Source: Sedimentibacter acidaminivorans (GTDB lineage Bacteria > Bacillota > Clostridia > Tissierellales > Sedimentibacteraceae). Taken from it: DNA of 64,000 nt. Each line of letters begins with the position of its first letter. Within the stretch, counting starts at the first letter, position 1. Below are positions 44,048-52,985 of this stretch, piece by piece. The notes beneath the pieces were generated by a model. That model was not told the origin of the DNA. It saw only the letters and a list, made by a program, of their open reading frames with translations, and ran no database searches. The stretch is from positions 1 to 64,000 of the forward strand of contig NZ_JAGGKS010000006.1 of NCBI RefSeq assembly GCF_017873955.1, written 5' to 3'. A program made the translations under genes and the position numbers.

Positions 44048-45605
44048 AATATGTTATATTAATTTAACTACTAATGAAATATCATACGAAAACTATAATA
44101 TTGAAAATTTGATATACCATGGAAGGAGTCTTACTTCCTATTTAGTAAATAAATGTACATCTCCATCAACTGATAGATTTGATGGTGAAAATGTTATAGT
44201 TTTGACACCCGGACTTTTTACTGGCACTACAGCTCCAAGTACAGGAAGAATCTCTATAGCAACCAAAAAGGGCAAAGGACTTGGAATGCAAATAATTAAT
44301 ATGACCGGTGCATTACCTCAAAAAATTGCTTCTTTAGGTTTTGAATCTTTGGTAATATCAGGTAAATCTATAAATAACAACACAATAATTTATATTGATA
44401 AAAATAAAATCGAGATAAAAAGTTTAGATAATTGCAATAAGAAATTTGTTTCAGAAATTATATCTGAAATTAAAACAACATATGGAAATGATTGTGCTAT
44501 TATTGGAACGGGACCTGCGTCAAATAATATGATGCCTTTATCCACAATGTTCTCTACATATCCAGAAGGTTATCCACAATACTATTGTACAAGAAATGGT
44601 TTTGGTGATATATTTGGCAGTAAAAATCTAAAAGCTATTATAGTCAATCATGATAAATATTTTCAAAATATATGCTTCGATGAAAAAAATTTCTCTATAG
44701 AAAGTAAAAAACTCGCTAAATTAATAATTAATAACCCTATATGTGGCCAAGCACTACCTGGTCATGGGTCTATTACATTAATTAAATTATTAAAAAACAA
44801 AGATAATATTCCTTCTTCTAAAGCTTATGTACCTAAAGTAAAGTTACCTTTAGAAGAATTTCGTCCTGCTAAAAAAATTAATAAAACTTGTGCACCGTTG
44901 TGTGTAATTGGATGTTTGAACAGACATTGTAAAAATGATGAAGAAGCTTTTTCTGCTCCAGCTGAAAGCGAAGTAAATGCCGCACTAAGTCACTGTTACA
45001 ATATTGAAGATATATTATTTTCTAAAAAAATTAACACTAGAGCATTTGAATTAGGAATTGATTCAACAGAATTTGTATTTAGTAGCCATCTATATTATAA
45101 AGCAATAAATAAAGTACCTTCTAAAGATGATATTTATGTTTTATTAACAGAAATTGAAAACAATACAATTTTAGGAAAAATTATAGGTTCTAAGACACAA
45201 GGAATTTATAATTTCTTTAGAGAAAATCAAGAACTTGAAAAATTAGTCACTAAACCTGTAATTAATGAAGAGAAAAATTTTAATATAGCTCTTGATAAAT
45301 TATTTAAAGACTTTGAAAATGTTGATGATTTAGAATTAATGTATAGACAAATATTTTTACTTTCAAACCTTGGATTTTGCATTTTTACTGCATTTGCACT
45401 TATTAATAACAAAGAAGCACTAAACATAATTTCTAATATGTATTATTATAAAACGGGTCAGAAAATAACTGCTGTTGAAATGATAAACTTTGCTGATAAG
45501 TGTATAGAAAGTGAAATAAGAAATGAAAAAGATAATGCAGTTGGAGTTATACAAAAAAACATACCTGAGTTCACAAAAGTTTTATACAGATATTTCAGCT
45601 TATAA
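44040..45605 (+). CDS. Divergent aldehyde:ferredoxin oxidoreductase-like protein
   Basis: The 521-residue protein follows the AOR layout. The N-terminal domain has ENVIVLTPGLFTGTTAPSTGR, and the C-terminal part an iron-sulfur cluster motif C284-x3-C288-x3-C292 (CAPLCVIGC) plus C447 (NLGFC). Classical AOR has Cx2Cx3C, and two Asp-starting DxxGLx motifs for the pterin; here they read FELGID and SNLGFC, so both Asp are replaced. The protein probably binds a modified or no tungsten/molybdopterin cofactor. It is in the same transcript as the ABC transporter, its ATG overlapping the preceding gene end by 8 bp. AOR-family membership is clear; the reaction is not. Confidence 0.8.
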   Translation: MSKICYINLTTNEISYENYNIENLIYHGRSLTSYLVNKCTSPSTDRFDGENVIVLTPGLFTGTTAPSTGRISIATKKGKGLGMQIINMTGALPQKIASLGFESLVISGKSINNNTIIYIDKNKIEIKSLDNCNKKFVSEIISEIKTTYGNDCAIIGTGPASNNMMPLSTMFSTYPEGYPQYYCTRNGFGDIFGSKNLKAIIVNHDKYFQNICFDEKNFSIESKKLAKLIINNPICGQALPGHGSITLIKLLKNKDNIPSSKAYVPKVKLPLEEFRPAKKINKTCAPLCVIGCLNRHCKNDEEAFSAPAESEVNAALSHCYNIEDILFSKKINTRAFELGIDSTEFVFSSHLYYKAINKVPSKDDIYVLLTEIENNTILGKIIGSKTQGIYNFFRENQELEKLVTKPVINEEKNFNIALDKLFKDFENVDDLELMYRQIFLLSNLGFCIFTAFALINNKEALNIISNMYYYKTGQKITAVEMINFADKCIESEIRNEKDNAVGVIQKNIPEFTKVLYRYFSL

Positions 45606-45705
45606 TTTCACGGTAAATTCCGACAAAATATATTAAATCCCGTAACATGATATAATATATTACATATATTATAATATATTAAAATATATAAAGGAGTATA
45701 TATAT

Positions 45706-45942
45706 ATGGAAACAAATAATGGAAATATATCAGATTACAATAAGGATATGTATAATAACTACAAAGATGAAGAAGAATTATATAGCATAAATAGATACAA
45801 TAATAGAAGATATGATAGAAGATACGATAGAAGATACGATAGATTGGATGACAACAGATATTATAATTATCCAGACTGTGATAGAACTGGTAGATGTAGA
45901 AATCCTATGTGGTGGATGTTCTGGCCATTTTTCTTCTTCTAA
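45706..45942 (+). CDS. Small Tyr/Arg-rich repeat protein, function unknown
   Basis: The 78-residue low-complexity protein is preceded by AAAGGAG and starts with ATG. It has a Tyr/Asn/Asp-rich N-terminus, three tandem RRYDRRYDRRYDR units from 12-base DNA repeats (AGAAGATACGAT type, about 45807-45844), a CDRTGRC pair of cysteines, and ends WWMFWPFFFF. It resembles low-complexity coat or surface peptides, which is only inference. The 15-bp stem hairpin after it supports a real transcript. Confidence 0.55.
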   Translation: METNNGNISDYNKDMYNNYKDEEELYSINRYNNRRYDRRYDRRYDRLDDNRYYNYPDCDRTGRCRNPMWWMFWPFFFF

Positions 45943-45985
45943 AATTAAATCACTAAATTTTAGCAAAGTATAATACTAAATGAAG

Positions 45986-46021
45986 CAGCCAAATGTAAAT
46001 TATATTATTTACATTTGGCTG
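45986..46021. terminator. Hairpin between the small Tyr/Arg-rich gene and pyrE
   Basis: A perfect 15-bp stem (CAGCCAAATGTAAAT and its complement) with a 6-base loop sits between the converging genes. No real T run follows in either direction, so termination is likely but not certain. Confidence 0.65.
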
Positions 46022-46045
46022 TATATAAAGAATTAGTAATAAGTA

Positions 46046-46609
46046 TTAAAATTTCCTGCTACCTGGTTTAACCGGAGATGAACCACCCCTACATAATGGA
46101 CAATTACTTTCGTCATATGTTTCGAATAATAGTTCTACTGCAGAAAAAAGCGGTAATTCGATTTTACTCACTTTCCTATCAACTATACAGCCTATTCCAA
46201 TTACTTTTCCACCAAATTCCTCTAATACTTTTGCAGTTTCCATAGATGATTTTCCCGTAGTTACAACGTCTTCCATTATTAATATCTTTTCACCTGGTTT
46301 TATTTCAAATCCACGCCTCAATGTCATAACATTGTTTTCTCTTTCTGTAAAAATTGCTCTAATGCCCAATTGTCTCCCAAGTTCATACGCAGCTATTATA
46401 CCACCCATAGCTGGTCCAACTATTACATCTATACCCAAATCTTTTACTTTATCTTTTACAAGTGATATTACTTTTTCTGTTTTATCAGGATATTGCATTA
46501 ATTTTGCACATTGACAATACTTATTACTGTGCTTACCCGATGATAATAAAAAGTGCCCTTCTAATAGTGCATCACACTCTTTTAAAATTTCAACAACATT
46601 TATATTCAT
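46046..46609 (-). CDS. pyrE: Orotate phosphoribosyltransferase
   Basis: The 187-residue protein contains [14 protein letters not shown] and the PRPP motif [23 protein letters not shown]. It makes orotidine monophosphate from orotate and PRPP. Cys residues near the end ([20 protein letters not shown]) recall the zinc-tail version common in clostridial PyrE. ATG 46609 has GGAGG six bases upstream, while ATG 46621 overlaps it. It is the last gene of the pyr operon. Confidence 0.95.
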   Translation of the reverse strand: MNINVVEILKECDALLEGHFLLSSGKHSNKYCQCAKLMQYPDKTEKVISLVKDKVKDLGIDVIVGPAMGGIIAAYELGRQLGIRAIFTERENNVMTLRRGFEIKPGEKILIMEDVVTTGKSSMETAKVLEEFGGKVIGIGCIVDRKVSKIELPLFSAVELLFETYDESNCPLCRGGSSPVKPGSRKF

Positions 46610-46676
46610 ATTATCCTCCATGTTTTATATTGGTCTTTAATAAACGATATGCATTTAATAATTGCATCACAGCTAA

Positions 46677-47579
46677 CTAAATTATATTTCTAATTTCGTC
46701 TAATGATTTTATACCTTCTTTATCCATAAATTCAGATATTCCATTTATTATATCTACTGCGATATCTGGTTTAATAAAATTCGCTGTACCTATTTGAATA
46801 AGAGTTGCTCCAGCCATAATGAACTCAATAGCATCATGAGCTGTCATAATGCCTCCTAATCCACAGACAGGTATTTTAACAGCCTTTGATACCTCATGAA
46901 CCATTCTAAGTGCTATAGGCTTAATACATGGACCTGATAAACCTGCATATACATTTTCAAAAACCACTTTTCTTTTTTTTATATCTATAGCCATAGATTT
47001 TATTGTATTAATTAAGGAAATTGAATCTGCTCCAGCTTCCTCACATGCTAAAGCCATTTCAACTATATTCTCTGCATTTGGTGACAATTTAACCATTAGT
47101 GGTTTATTACATTTTTTTCTAACCTTTGATACTATGTCATTTGCTACTTCAGACTTTATACCAAATGCCATACCTCCACTTTTTACATTTGGACATGATA
47201 TATTTAATTCTATTATATCAACTTCTGTTCCACTTAACTTTTCTACTCCCTCTAAATATTCCTCGGTTGTGTTTCCACCTAAATTAGCTATTATTTTTGT
47301 ATCATATTTTTTCATTTTAGGAAGCTCTTCTTGTATGAATTTTTCTACACCTGGATTTTGTAGACCTATACTGTTAATTATACCCATAGGTGTTTCCCAT
47401 ATTCTTTCACCTTTGTTACCTAACTTTGGATTAATTGTAAGTCCTTTACTGCATATCCCACCAATCACAGATATATCATATATTTTTGAAAATTCTTCTC
47501 CAAATCCAAAAGTTCCTGAAGCAGTTAATACTGGATTTTTAAATTCCATACCCATAGTTTTTACTTTTAAATTCGCCAT
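46677..47579 (-). CDS. pyrD: Dihydroorotate dehydrogenase, catalytic subunit (PyrDB type)
   Basis: The 300-residue protein has FMN-barrel features: [43 protein letters not shown] (active-site Cys in the NISCPN motif), and [13 protein letters not shown]. The Cys base marks class 1B, which works with PyrK and uses NAD+. The pyrK gene is immediately upstream (15 bp), forming the heterodimer partner. Confidence 0.95.
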   Translation of the reverse strand: MANLKVKTMGMEFKNPVLTASGTFGFGEEFSKIYDISVIGGICSKGLTINPKLGNKGERIWETPMGIINSIGLQNPGVEKFIQEELPKMKKYDTKIIANLGGNTTEEYLEGVEKLSGTEVDIIELNISCPNVKSGGMAFGIKSEVANDIVSKVRKKCNKPLMVKLSPNAENIVEMALACEEAGADSISLINTIKSMAIDIKKRKVVFENVYAGLSGPCIKPIALRMVHEVSKAVKIPVCGLGGIMTAHDAIEFIMAGATLIQIGTANFIKPDIAVDIINGISEFMDKEGIKSLDEIRNII

Positions 47580-47594
47580 AGTTTTCTCCTGTTA

Positions 47595-48317
47595 CTATTT
47601 AAGTTCTTCGCTTGAAAATACTGGACCATCTTTACATGCCCTCATATTCCCATTTACAGTTTCAACAGTGCATCCTAGACATGCACCTAATCCACAAGCC
47701 ATTCTTCTCTCAAGAGAAACATAGCATTTAATTTTTTTCTCTTTACATTTGTCAATTATTTTATTCATCATTATTTCTGGTCCACAAGTTACTACAACAT
47801 CATATTTTTCAAAATCAACATAATCTGTTACATAACCTCTTTTACCTACACTGCCATCTTCTGTTACAATTATAGTATTATTAGAATATTTCTCAAATTC
47901 TTCTGCAATATATACACTATCTTTATACCCTAAGAATACATCTGAATTTTTACCTATTTTTTTTGTTAAATATAATAATGGGGCTATGCCAATTCCTCCA
48001 CCTATTACAGCAATTTTACCTTTAAGACTAGTAATATCAAATCCATTTCCTAGTGGTCCAAAAACTTGTATTTCATCACCTTTTTTCATTCTACTCACAA
48101 CCGTTGTACCAATTCCCTCTACTCTATATAATAATGTAATCAAATTATCATTAACATCATTTATGCTAATGGGACGTGGTAGTAAAAATGAATTGTCTAA
48201 TGTTTTCAACATAAAGAATTGACCAGGTTTTATTTCATCAACAAATTCTACAGTTAATCTATATATTTTATTTGATATTAGTTTATTTTCCAGTATTTTA
48301 CTTTTTTGAACTTTCAC
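47595..48317 (-). CDS. pyrK: Dihydroorotate dehydrogenase electron-transfer subunit
   Basis: The 240-residue flavodoxin reductase-like protein has FAD-binding PRPISINDV, NAD-binding GGIGIAPLLYL and a C-terminal [2Fe-2S] CGLGACLGC...C motif (ERRMACGLGACLGCTVE then ACKDGPVF). It carries electrons from PyrD to NAD+. GTG start behind AGGAGG. Confidence 0.95.
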   Translation of the reverse strand: MKVQKSKILENKLISNKIYRLTVEFVDEIKPGQFFMLKTLDNSFLLPRPISINDVNDNLITLLYRVEGIGTTVVSRMKKGDEIQVFGPLGNGFDITSLKGKIAVIGGGIGIAPLLYLTKKIGKNSDVFLGYKDSVYIAEEFEKYSNNTIIVTEDGSVGKRGYVTDYVDFEKYDVVVTCGPEIMMNKIIDKCKEKKIKCYVSLERRMACGLGACLGCTVETVNGNMRACKDGPVFSSEELK

Positions 48318-48327
48318 GATATACCTC

Positions 48328-49194
48328 CTAGTCTATATATGACCTTATATCATCCCTCATTCTAATAGCTTCATTTCTAGCACATTTTGCAAAATTATTT
48401 TCACCATTTTCTTCCTTTTTATAAGCTAGTAATATTCCTCTTGAAGAATTTACAACAGCTCCATTTCCTTTTACAAGATAAGTAACTATATCCTCTGCCT
48501 TTCCACCTTGCGCTCCATATCCAGGTATTAAAAGAAACATAGATTTTATTTTTTTGCGAAGAGAAACACCTTCCTCATTATTAGTACAACCAACTACAGC
48601 TCCAATGGAACTGAATCCACAATTACCCATATTTTTCATTGCTAGTTCTTCTAATTTTTCACCAACAATTTCATATAATGGATTACAATTTTCATTTTTT
48701 ATATATTGGAAATCTTTGGCGCCTTTATTTGATGTCCTCACAAGTACAAAAAGTCCCTTATTATTATTTTGTACATAACTAATGAATGGTTCAATACTAT
48801 CATTTACACCCATATATGGATTAATTGTAATATAATCTGCTTCAAAATCACCTGTAAAATGACCCATAGCGTACATTTCTGCTGTTTTTGCTATGTCACC
48901 TCTTTTTATATCTGCAATTGATATACAACCTTTTTGTTTTATATATTTTAGTGTGTCACTATACGCTTTTAGTCCTTCGATTCCAAATGCTTCATAGTAA
49001 GCTATTTGAACTTTATAACATGTTACTACATCATAAGTTTCATCTATTATTTCCTTATTGAAGTTATAAATTGCTTCACCTTTAGAAGAGAAATTTTTAG
49101 CAAAGATATTAGGTATATAGCTATAATCTGTATCAAGTCCAACGCATACATGCCCTTTTTGCTCAACTTCTTTATATAGTTTATCTACTATCAT
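48328..49194 (-). CDS. pyrF: Orotidine 5'-phosphate decarboxylase
   Basis: The 288-residue protein is of the type 2 class: KGHVCVGLDTDYSYIP at the start, SIADIKRGDIAKTAEMY as the catalytic Asp-Lys-Asp region, and the LLIPGYGAQGGKAED phosphate-binding loop. ATG 49194 behind GGAGG is preferred over an in-frame ATG at 49248. It makes UMP from OMP. It lies 75 bp after pyrI, with a hairpin between. Confidence 0.95.
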   Translation of the reverse strand: MIVDKLYKEVEQKGHVCVGLDTDYSYIPNIFAKNFSSKGEAIYNFNKEIIDETYDVVTCYKVQIAYYEAFGIEGLKAYSDTLKYIKQKGCISIADIKRGDIAKTAEMYAMGHFTGDFEADYITINPYMGVNDSIEPFISYVQNNNKGLFVLVRTSNKGAKDFQYIKNENCNPLYEIVGEKLEELAMKNMGNCGFSSIGAVVGCTNNEEGVSLRKKIKSMFLLIPGYGAQGGKAEDIVTYLVKGNGAVVNSSRGILLAYKKEENGENNFAKCARNEAIRMRDDIRSYID

Positions 49195-49228
49195 TTTACC
49201 TCCACATTTATTCATTATATATAAGAAT

Positions 49229-49257
49229 AGAGCTGATGAATAAATCATCAGCTTTAT
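49229..49257 (-). promoter_or_regulatory. Intergenic hairpin between pyrI and pyrF
   Basis: Perfect stem AGCTGATGA / TCATCAGCT with a 5-base loop. The minus-strand tract after it is TCTATTCTTATATAT, too poor in T for strong termination. It may partly terminate or protect mRNA ends. Confidence 0.5.
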
Positions 49258-49269
49258 TTATGTCTAATT

Positions 49270-49689
49270 TTATTCGTAAGCTGTATCACAGTATACGCAT
49301 CTATATGTTTTCTTTTCCTTATCGGTTAATTTAAACTTGTGTTGAATTTCTTGCTCTATGGAAGTTATACATCTAGGATTTTTGCACTTTACTACATTAA
49401 TTACTTCGTATGGAAGTTCAAGTTTAATTTTATCTATTATTGTATCGTTGTCTATTACATTGATTGTAATATTTGGATCTATAAAACCAAGAACTGTCAA
49501 ATCCATATTTATATTATTTTCTACTTTTATTATATCCTTTTTCCCAAGTTTCTTACTTTTGACATTTTTTATTATTGCAACACTGCAATCTAATTTGTCT
49601 AGGTTAAGATACTTATATATCTCCATGGCTTTTCCTGCTTGTATATGATCTATAACTAATCCTTTTTCTACACTATCTATTTTTAACAT
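49270..49689 (-). CDS. pyrI: Aspartate carbamoyltransferase regulatory subunit
   Basis: The 139-residue protein has an N-terminal effector domain ([25 protein letters not shown]) and C-terminal zinc domain with four cysteines ([10 protein letters not shown] and YRCVYCD). PyrI makes ATCase sensitive to nucleotides. Its start codon overlaps the pyrB stop (TAATG). Confidence 0.95.
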   Translation of the reverse strand: MLKIDSVEKGLVIDHIQAGKAMEIYKYLNLDKLDCSVAIIKNVKSKKLGKKDIIKVENNINMDLTVLGFIDPNITINVIDNDTIIDKIKLELPYEVINVVKCKNPRCITSIEQEIQHKFKLTDKEKKTYRCVYCDTAYE

Positions 49690-50615
49690 TATTTTTCTAC
49701 CCCCAGTAACTTCATAATTAATGACATCCTTACATACATTCCAAATTTAGCCTGTTTGAAATAAGCTGCTCTTGGATCTGAATCAACCTCTACTGAAATT
49801 TCATTTACTCTTGGTAGAGGGTGCATTATTATCATGTCTTTTTTTGCTACTTCAAGTTTTTCCATGTTTAATATATAGCTGTCTTTTAACCTAATATAAT
49901 CTGCCTCATTGAAAAATCTTTCTTTTTGTACCCTTGTCATATACAACACATCTAATTCTTCCATTACACTTTCAAGTCTTTCAACTTCTTTAAACTCTAT
50001 TCCATTTTTTATTAATATTTCTTCTCTTATATATTCGGGCACTCTTAGCTCTTCTGGTGATATGAGAACAAATTTTATATTATTATATCGTGATAATGCT
50101 TTTATAAGGGAATGAACTGTTCGTCCAAATTTTAAATCTCCACACAACCCAATAGTGAAATTATCTAACTTTCCTTTTAATGACTTAATTGTTAACAAAT
50201 CTGTAAGAGTTTGTGTTGGATGTTGATGCCCTCCATCTCCACCATTTATTACAGGCATATCTGTGCTCATTGAAGCAACTTTAGGAGCACCTTCTTTTGG
50301 ATGTCTCATAGCTGCAATATCAGCATAACATGCAATTGTTCTAATTGTGTCTGCAACACTCTCACCTTTAGCAGCTGAACTTGAATCTGCAGAAGAAAAT
50401 CCCATAATACTTCCACCAAGTCTTAACATTGCAGCTTCAAAACTTAACCTTGTTCTTGTACTTGGCTCATAAAACAATGTAGCTAATATTTTTCCTTTAC
50501 ATACATCTGAATATTCTGATGGGTTATCTACAATCTCACTTGCTAAATCTAAAATCTCATCAAGTTCCTCTAACGATAAATCCATTGGTTCAATTAAACT
50601 TCTTCCTTTTAACAT
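49689..50615 (-). CDS. pyrB: Aspartate carbamoyltransferase catalytic subunit
   Basis: The 308-residue protein has [15 protein letters not shown] (carbamoyl-phosphate loop), [12 protein letters not shown] (substrate loop) and [10 protein letters not shown] (Asp-binding). It condenses carbamoyl phosphate with aspartate. Start ATG behind AAGGAGG; a PyrR-type RNA hairpin abuts the ribosome binding site. Confidence 0.97.
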   Translation of the reverse strand: MLKGRSLIEPMDLSLEELDEILDLASEIVDNPSEYSDVCKGKILATLFYEPSTRTRLSFEAAMLRLGGSIMGFSSADSSSAAKGESVADTIRTIACYADIAAMRHPKEGAPKVASMSTDMPVINGGDGGHQHPTQTLTDLLTIKSLKGKLDNFTIGLCGDLKFGRTVHSLIKALSRYNNIKFVLISPEELRVPEYIREEILIKNGIEFKEVERLESVMEELDVLYMTRVQKERFFNEADYIRLKDSYILNMEKLEVAKKDMIIMHPLPRVNEISVEVDSDPRAAYFKQAKFGMYVRMSLIMKLLGVEK

Positions 50616-50628
50616 TCTTCCTCCTTTT

Positions 50629-50644
50629 TAGCCTCTCTGGACTA
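50629..50644 (-). promoter_or_regulatory. PyrR-binding-loop-type hairpin abutting the pyrB ribosome binding site
   Basis: The minus strand reads TAGTCCAGAGAGGCTA, which matches the PyrR-binding-loop consensus ARUCCNGNGAGGYU. The hairpin ends 2-3 bases before AAGGAGG of pyrB. No terminator follows it, so it could act on translation if PyrR binds. Confidence 0.75.
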
Positions 50645-50664
50645 TTTTAAAGATATATAATCTA

Positions 50665-51294
50665 TTATTTATTATTAAATAATATACTAGACTTTATTAT
50701 TACTGCATCTTGCTCACAACCATTGTAGCATTCAAACAAAGTTGAATTGTTTTTTTTATTTACTACTAATATATCCTTATTTTCTAGAATTATAGTACTA
50801 CTTTCATTTATTGATAATTTTAGCTTTTCACTAATATTATAGTACACCTCAATGCATTGGTCGAATTTTTCTATTTCTTCATCTTCAAATACTGTTGTTA
50901 ATGTTGATTTTGGTTCTAATTGTACAACTTCAACTTTACCAGAACACAAACCTTTCCTCATCATCAAATTATAATCTATAACTTTACCAATACTGTCAGT
51001 ATTAATACCTCCATCAAATTCATATTGTTCAAGTTTGTTTAAAGTTTTTGAATTTATCCCATCATGACTTATAAATAACTTTCCTTTTAAGATCATAATG
51101 ATTCTTTCGTAATCTGAAAGAACTGTAAATTTTGATGTCTCTAAATCTACTGTTGCGGAACTAATTCTCCACGTGAAATCCCTGTCCTGATAAGATGAAT
51201 CTTCTGGATATATACATAGCTCTGTAGTTGTTCCTCCTGACCAATTACTGGTCTTATGCTGAGTATTTTTTATTATTCTATAATCTAACATCAT
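50665..51294 (-). CDS. HutD/Ves-like cupin protein at the head of the pyr operon
   Basis: The 209-residue protein has NWSGGTTTELCIYPEDSSYQDRDFTWRISSATVD and FTVLSDYERIIMILKGKLFISHDG, the HutD/Ves core. This family is named from histidine utilisation and cold-shock genes, but its activity is unknown. Here it is the first gene behind the PyrR-type attenuator and 49 bp before pyrB; a role in pyrimidine metabolism is inferred only from this. Confidence 0.85.
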   Translation of the reverse strand: MMLDYRIIKNTQHKTSNWSGGTTTELCIYPEDSSYQDRDFTWRISSATVDLETSKFTVLSDYERIIMILKGKLFISHDGINSKTLNKLEQYEFDGGINTDSIGKVIDYNLMMRKGLCSGKVEVVQLEPKSTLTTVFEDEEIEKFDQCIEVYYNISEKLKLSINESSTIILENKDILVVNKKNNSTLFECYNGCEQDAVIIKSSILFNNK

Positions 51295-51322
51295 ATAACC
51301 ACCTATTATTAATTTATTATAT

Positions 51323-51425
51323 AAAAAATGTCTTCCAAGCAGATATGGCTATGGAAGACGTAATAATCCTATACGTTTAGATTTTCCTTCCCAGCCTCTC
51401 TGTGCTAGATTAAAGGTATTTAATT
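51323..51425 (-). ncRNA. PyrR-type attenuator leader of the hutD-like/pyr operon
   Basis: Three mutually exclusive structures can be seen on the minus strand. The binding-loop hairpin CTAGC-ACAGAGAG-GCTGG is at 51408-51391. Antiterminator pairing can form between GGCTGGGAAG (51396-51387) and CTTCCATAGCC (51357-51347). The terminator is GTCTTCCA / TGGAAGAC followed by six T (51359-51323). The loop matches 12 of 14 PyrR consensus positions. With UMP-bound PyrR the terminator would form. Confidence 0.8.
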
Positions 51426-51431
51426 TCTTTT

Positions 51432-51460
51432 ATCATAATGCATTTAAAACTGTAAGTCAA
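51432..51460 (-). promoter_or_regulatory. Sigma-A promoter of the pyr operon
   Basis: TTGACT (51460-51455) and TATGAT (51437-51432) with 17 bp between them, directly before the attenuator leader. Confidence 0.75.
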
Positions 51461-51550
51461 TACATTTTTGTATTATTTTCATTGTATTAATATTTTCTTT
51501 ATTATATAATGGATTTTATATTGGTCATATTTTATAAGGATAGGTGCATT

Positions 51551-52912
51551 ATGAATAATTTAACTAAGGATAAGGTGTTTTATAAAACTCTGTTTTTTAT
51601 TGCATTACCTGTTATTATCCAACACATTATTAGTATCGGACTCAATATGATAGATACTGTAATGGTAAGTAAACTAGGAGAGGATGCTATTACCGCAGTA
51701 GGTTTAGGAAATAGGTTTTATTTTATTTTTTCTACTATTTGTTTTGGAATTTTTAGTGGTGCATCTATTTTCATTGCTCAATATTGGGGAGTTGGAGATA
51801 CAAAAAGTATCAAGAAAATTTTTGGAATTGATCTTATAATCGGCACATCTTTGTCTATTATTTTCTCAATTATCGTATTTTTATTTCCAAAACAAATACT
51901 GAGAATTTTTATTTCTGATTCATATGTAATTGATTTGGGTGCTCAGTATATGAAGATTATAGCCTTTTCATATACATTTACATCTATATCTTTTGCTTTT
52001 AGTTTTAATTCAAGAGCTATTCACAGATTGAAGGTACCAACAATAATAAATGCAGTTGCACTTTCTATCAACACTTTTATTAATTGGGTATTAATAACTG
52101 GAAATCTAGGATTTCCTTCGTATGGTGTTAGAGGAGCTGCGATAGCTACACTAATTTCAAGAACTTTTGAATTTTTAGCTTTACTGTACTTTATTTATAA
52201 AGATAAAGAACACCCATTGGCTGGTACTCTTAAAGAATTTACATCTTGGAATAAAAATATGCTTAAAAGTGTACTTAAAACCTCCCTACCTGTTATTATG
52301 TCAGAAGCAGCTTGGTCAATTGGAACATCAGTTTACTTTGTTGCCTATGGATTAATAGGTTCATATGCAATTGCAGTTGTTCAAGTTTCTACTAATATAT
52401 CTGACTTCTTTCAAGCTGTATTTATGGGGGTTGGAAGCGCTTCTGCTGTCATGATAGGTAATGAAATTGGTAAAAATAATTTAGATGTTACATTCGACTA
52501 TAGTAAAAAATTTATAAAAATTACATTAGCATTAAGTATAGCATTTTCTATATTATTATTTCTACTTAGAGGAAAAATAATTGATTTCTTTGATTTGTCT
52601 ACAACTACAAATTATTATCTTGATAAAGCTTTAATTGTATTTTGTTTATATTTTACCCCAAAAATGTTCACATATATGTTTATTTGTGGAATTTTGAGGG
52701 CAGGTGGTGACACTAAATTCTGTATGTTTCTTGATATAGTTACAATATGGTTTATTGGAGTCCCCCTTTCATTTTTCGCTGTTTTAGTTTTACATTTACC
52801 TGTACATCTAGTAATGGCTGTTGTTTTTGGTGAAGAAATATTGAAGCTTATTATCGTATTAAGAAGGTATGTAAGTAAAAAATGGATCAATAATCTTATA
52901 GTAGATTATTGA
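51551..52912 (+). CDS. MATE family efflux transporter
   Basis: The 453-residue protein has 12 helices and MATE features such as FFIALPVIIQHIISIGLNMIDTVMVSKLGEDAITAVGLGNRFYF near the start and FICGILRAGGDTKFCMFLDI in the second half. It exports cationic drugs or metabolites with Na+ or H+. ATG 51551 behind AGGTG is used instead of the ATG at 51509. It diverges from the pyr operon and may share no control with it. Confidence 0.9.
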   Translation: MNNLTKDKVFYKTLFFIALPVIIQHIISIGLNMIDTVMVSKLGEDAITAVGLGNRFYFIFSTICFGIFSGASIFIAQYWGVGDTKSIKKIFGIDLIIGTSLSIIFSIIVFLFPKQILRIFISDSYVIDLGAQYMKIIAFSYTFTSISFAFSFNSRAIHRLKVPTIINAVALSINTFINWVLITGNLGFPSYGVRGAAIATLISRTFEFLALLYFIYKDKEHPLAGTLKEFTSWNKNMLKSVLKTSLPVIMSEAAWSIGTSVYFVAYGLIGSYAIAVVQVSTNISDFFQAVFMGVGSASAVMIGNEIGKNNLDVTFDYSKKFIKITLALSIAFSILLFLLRGKIIDFFDLSTTTNYYLDKALIVFCLYFTPKMFTYMFICGILRAGGDTKFCMFLDIVTIWFIGVPLSFFAVLVLHLPVHLVMAVVFGEEILKLIIVLRRYVSKKWINNLIVDY

Positions 52913-52952
52913 TTTGTGATTAATTCAATATGTTTTTAATATGTAATACAAA

Positions 52953-52981
52953 ATAAAAAAGCACAATGTGCTTTTTTATTT
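52953..52981 (+). terminator. Bidirectional terminator between MATE and DUF951 genes
   Basis: Stem AAAAAAGCAC / GTGCTTTTTT (52955-52977) with T runs on both strands. Confidence 0.75.
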
Positions 52982-52985
52982 TATA

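Noticed and set aside
45807-45845. CRISPR-like short repeats
   Set aside because: Contiguous 12-bp in-frame repeats without spacers, encoding RRYD units.
47134-47724. 196-codon open frame on the plus strand
   Set aside because: Antisense to pyrD and pyrK, both with full catalytic motifs.
51323-51425. Possible T-box leader upstream of the hutD-like gene
   Set aside because: It has AGAGAGG and a terminator, but lacks the GGTGGTACCGCG consensus; the loop and antiterminator pairing fit PyrR control better.
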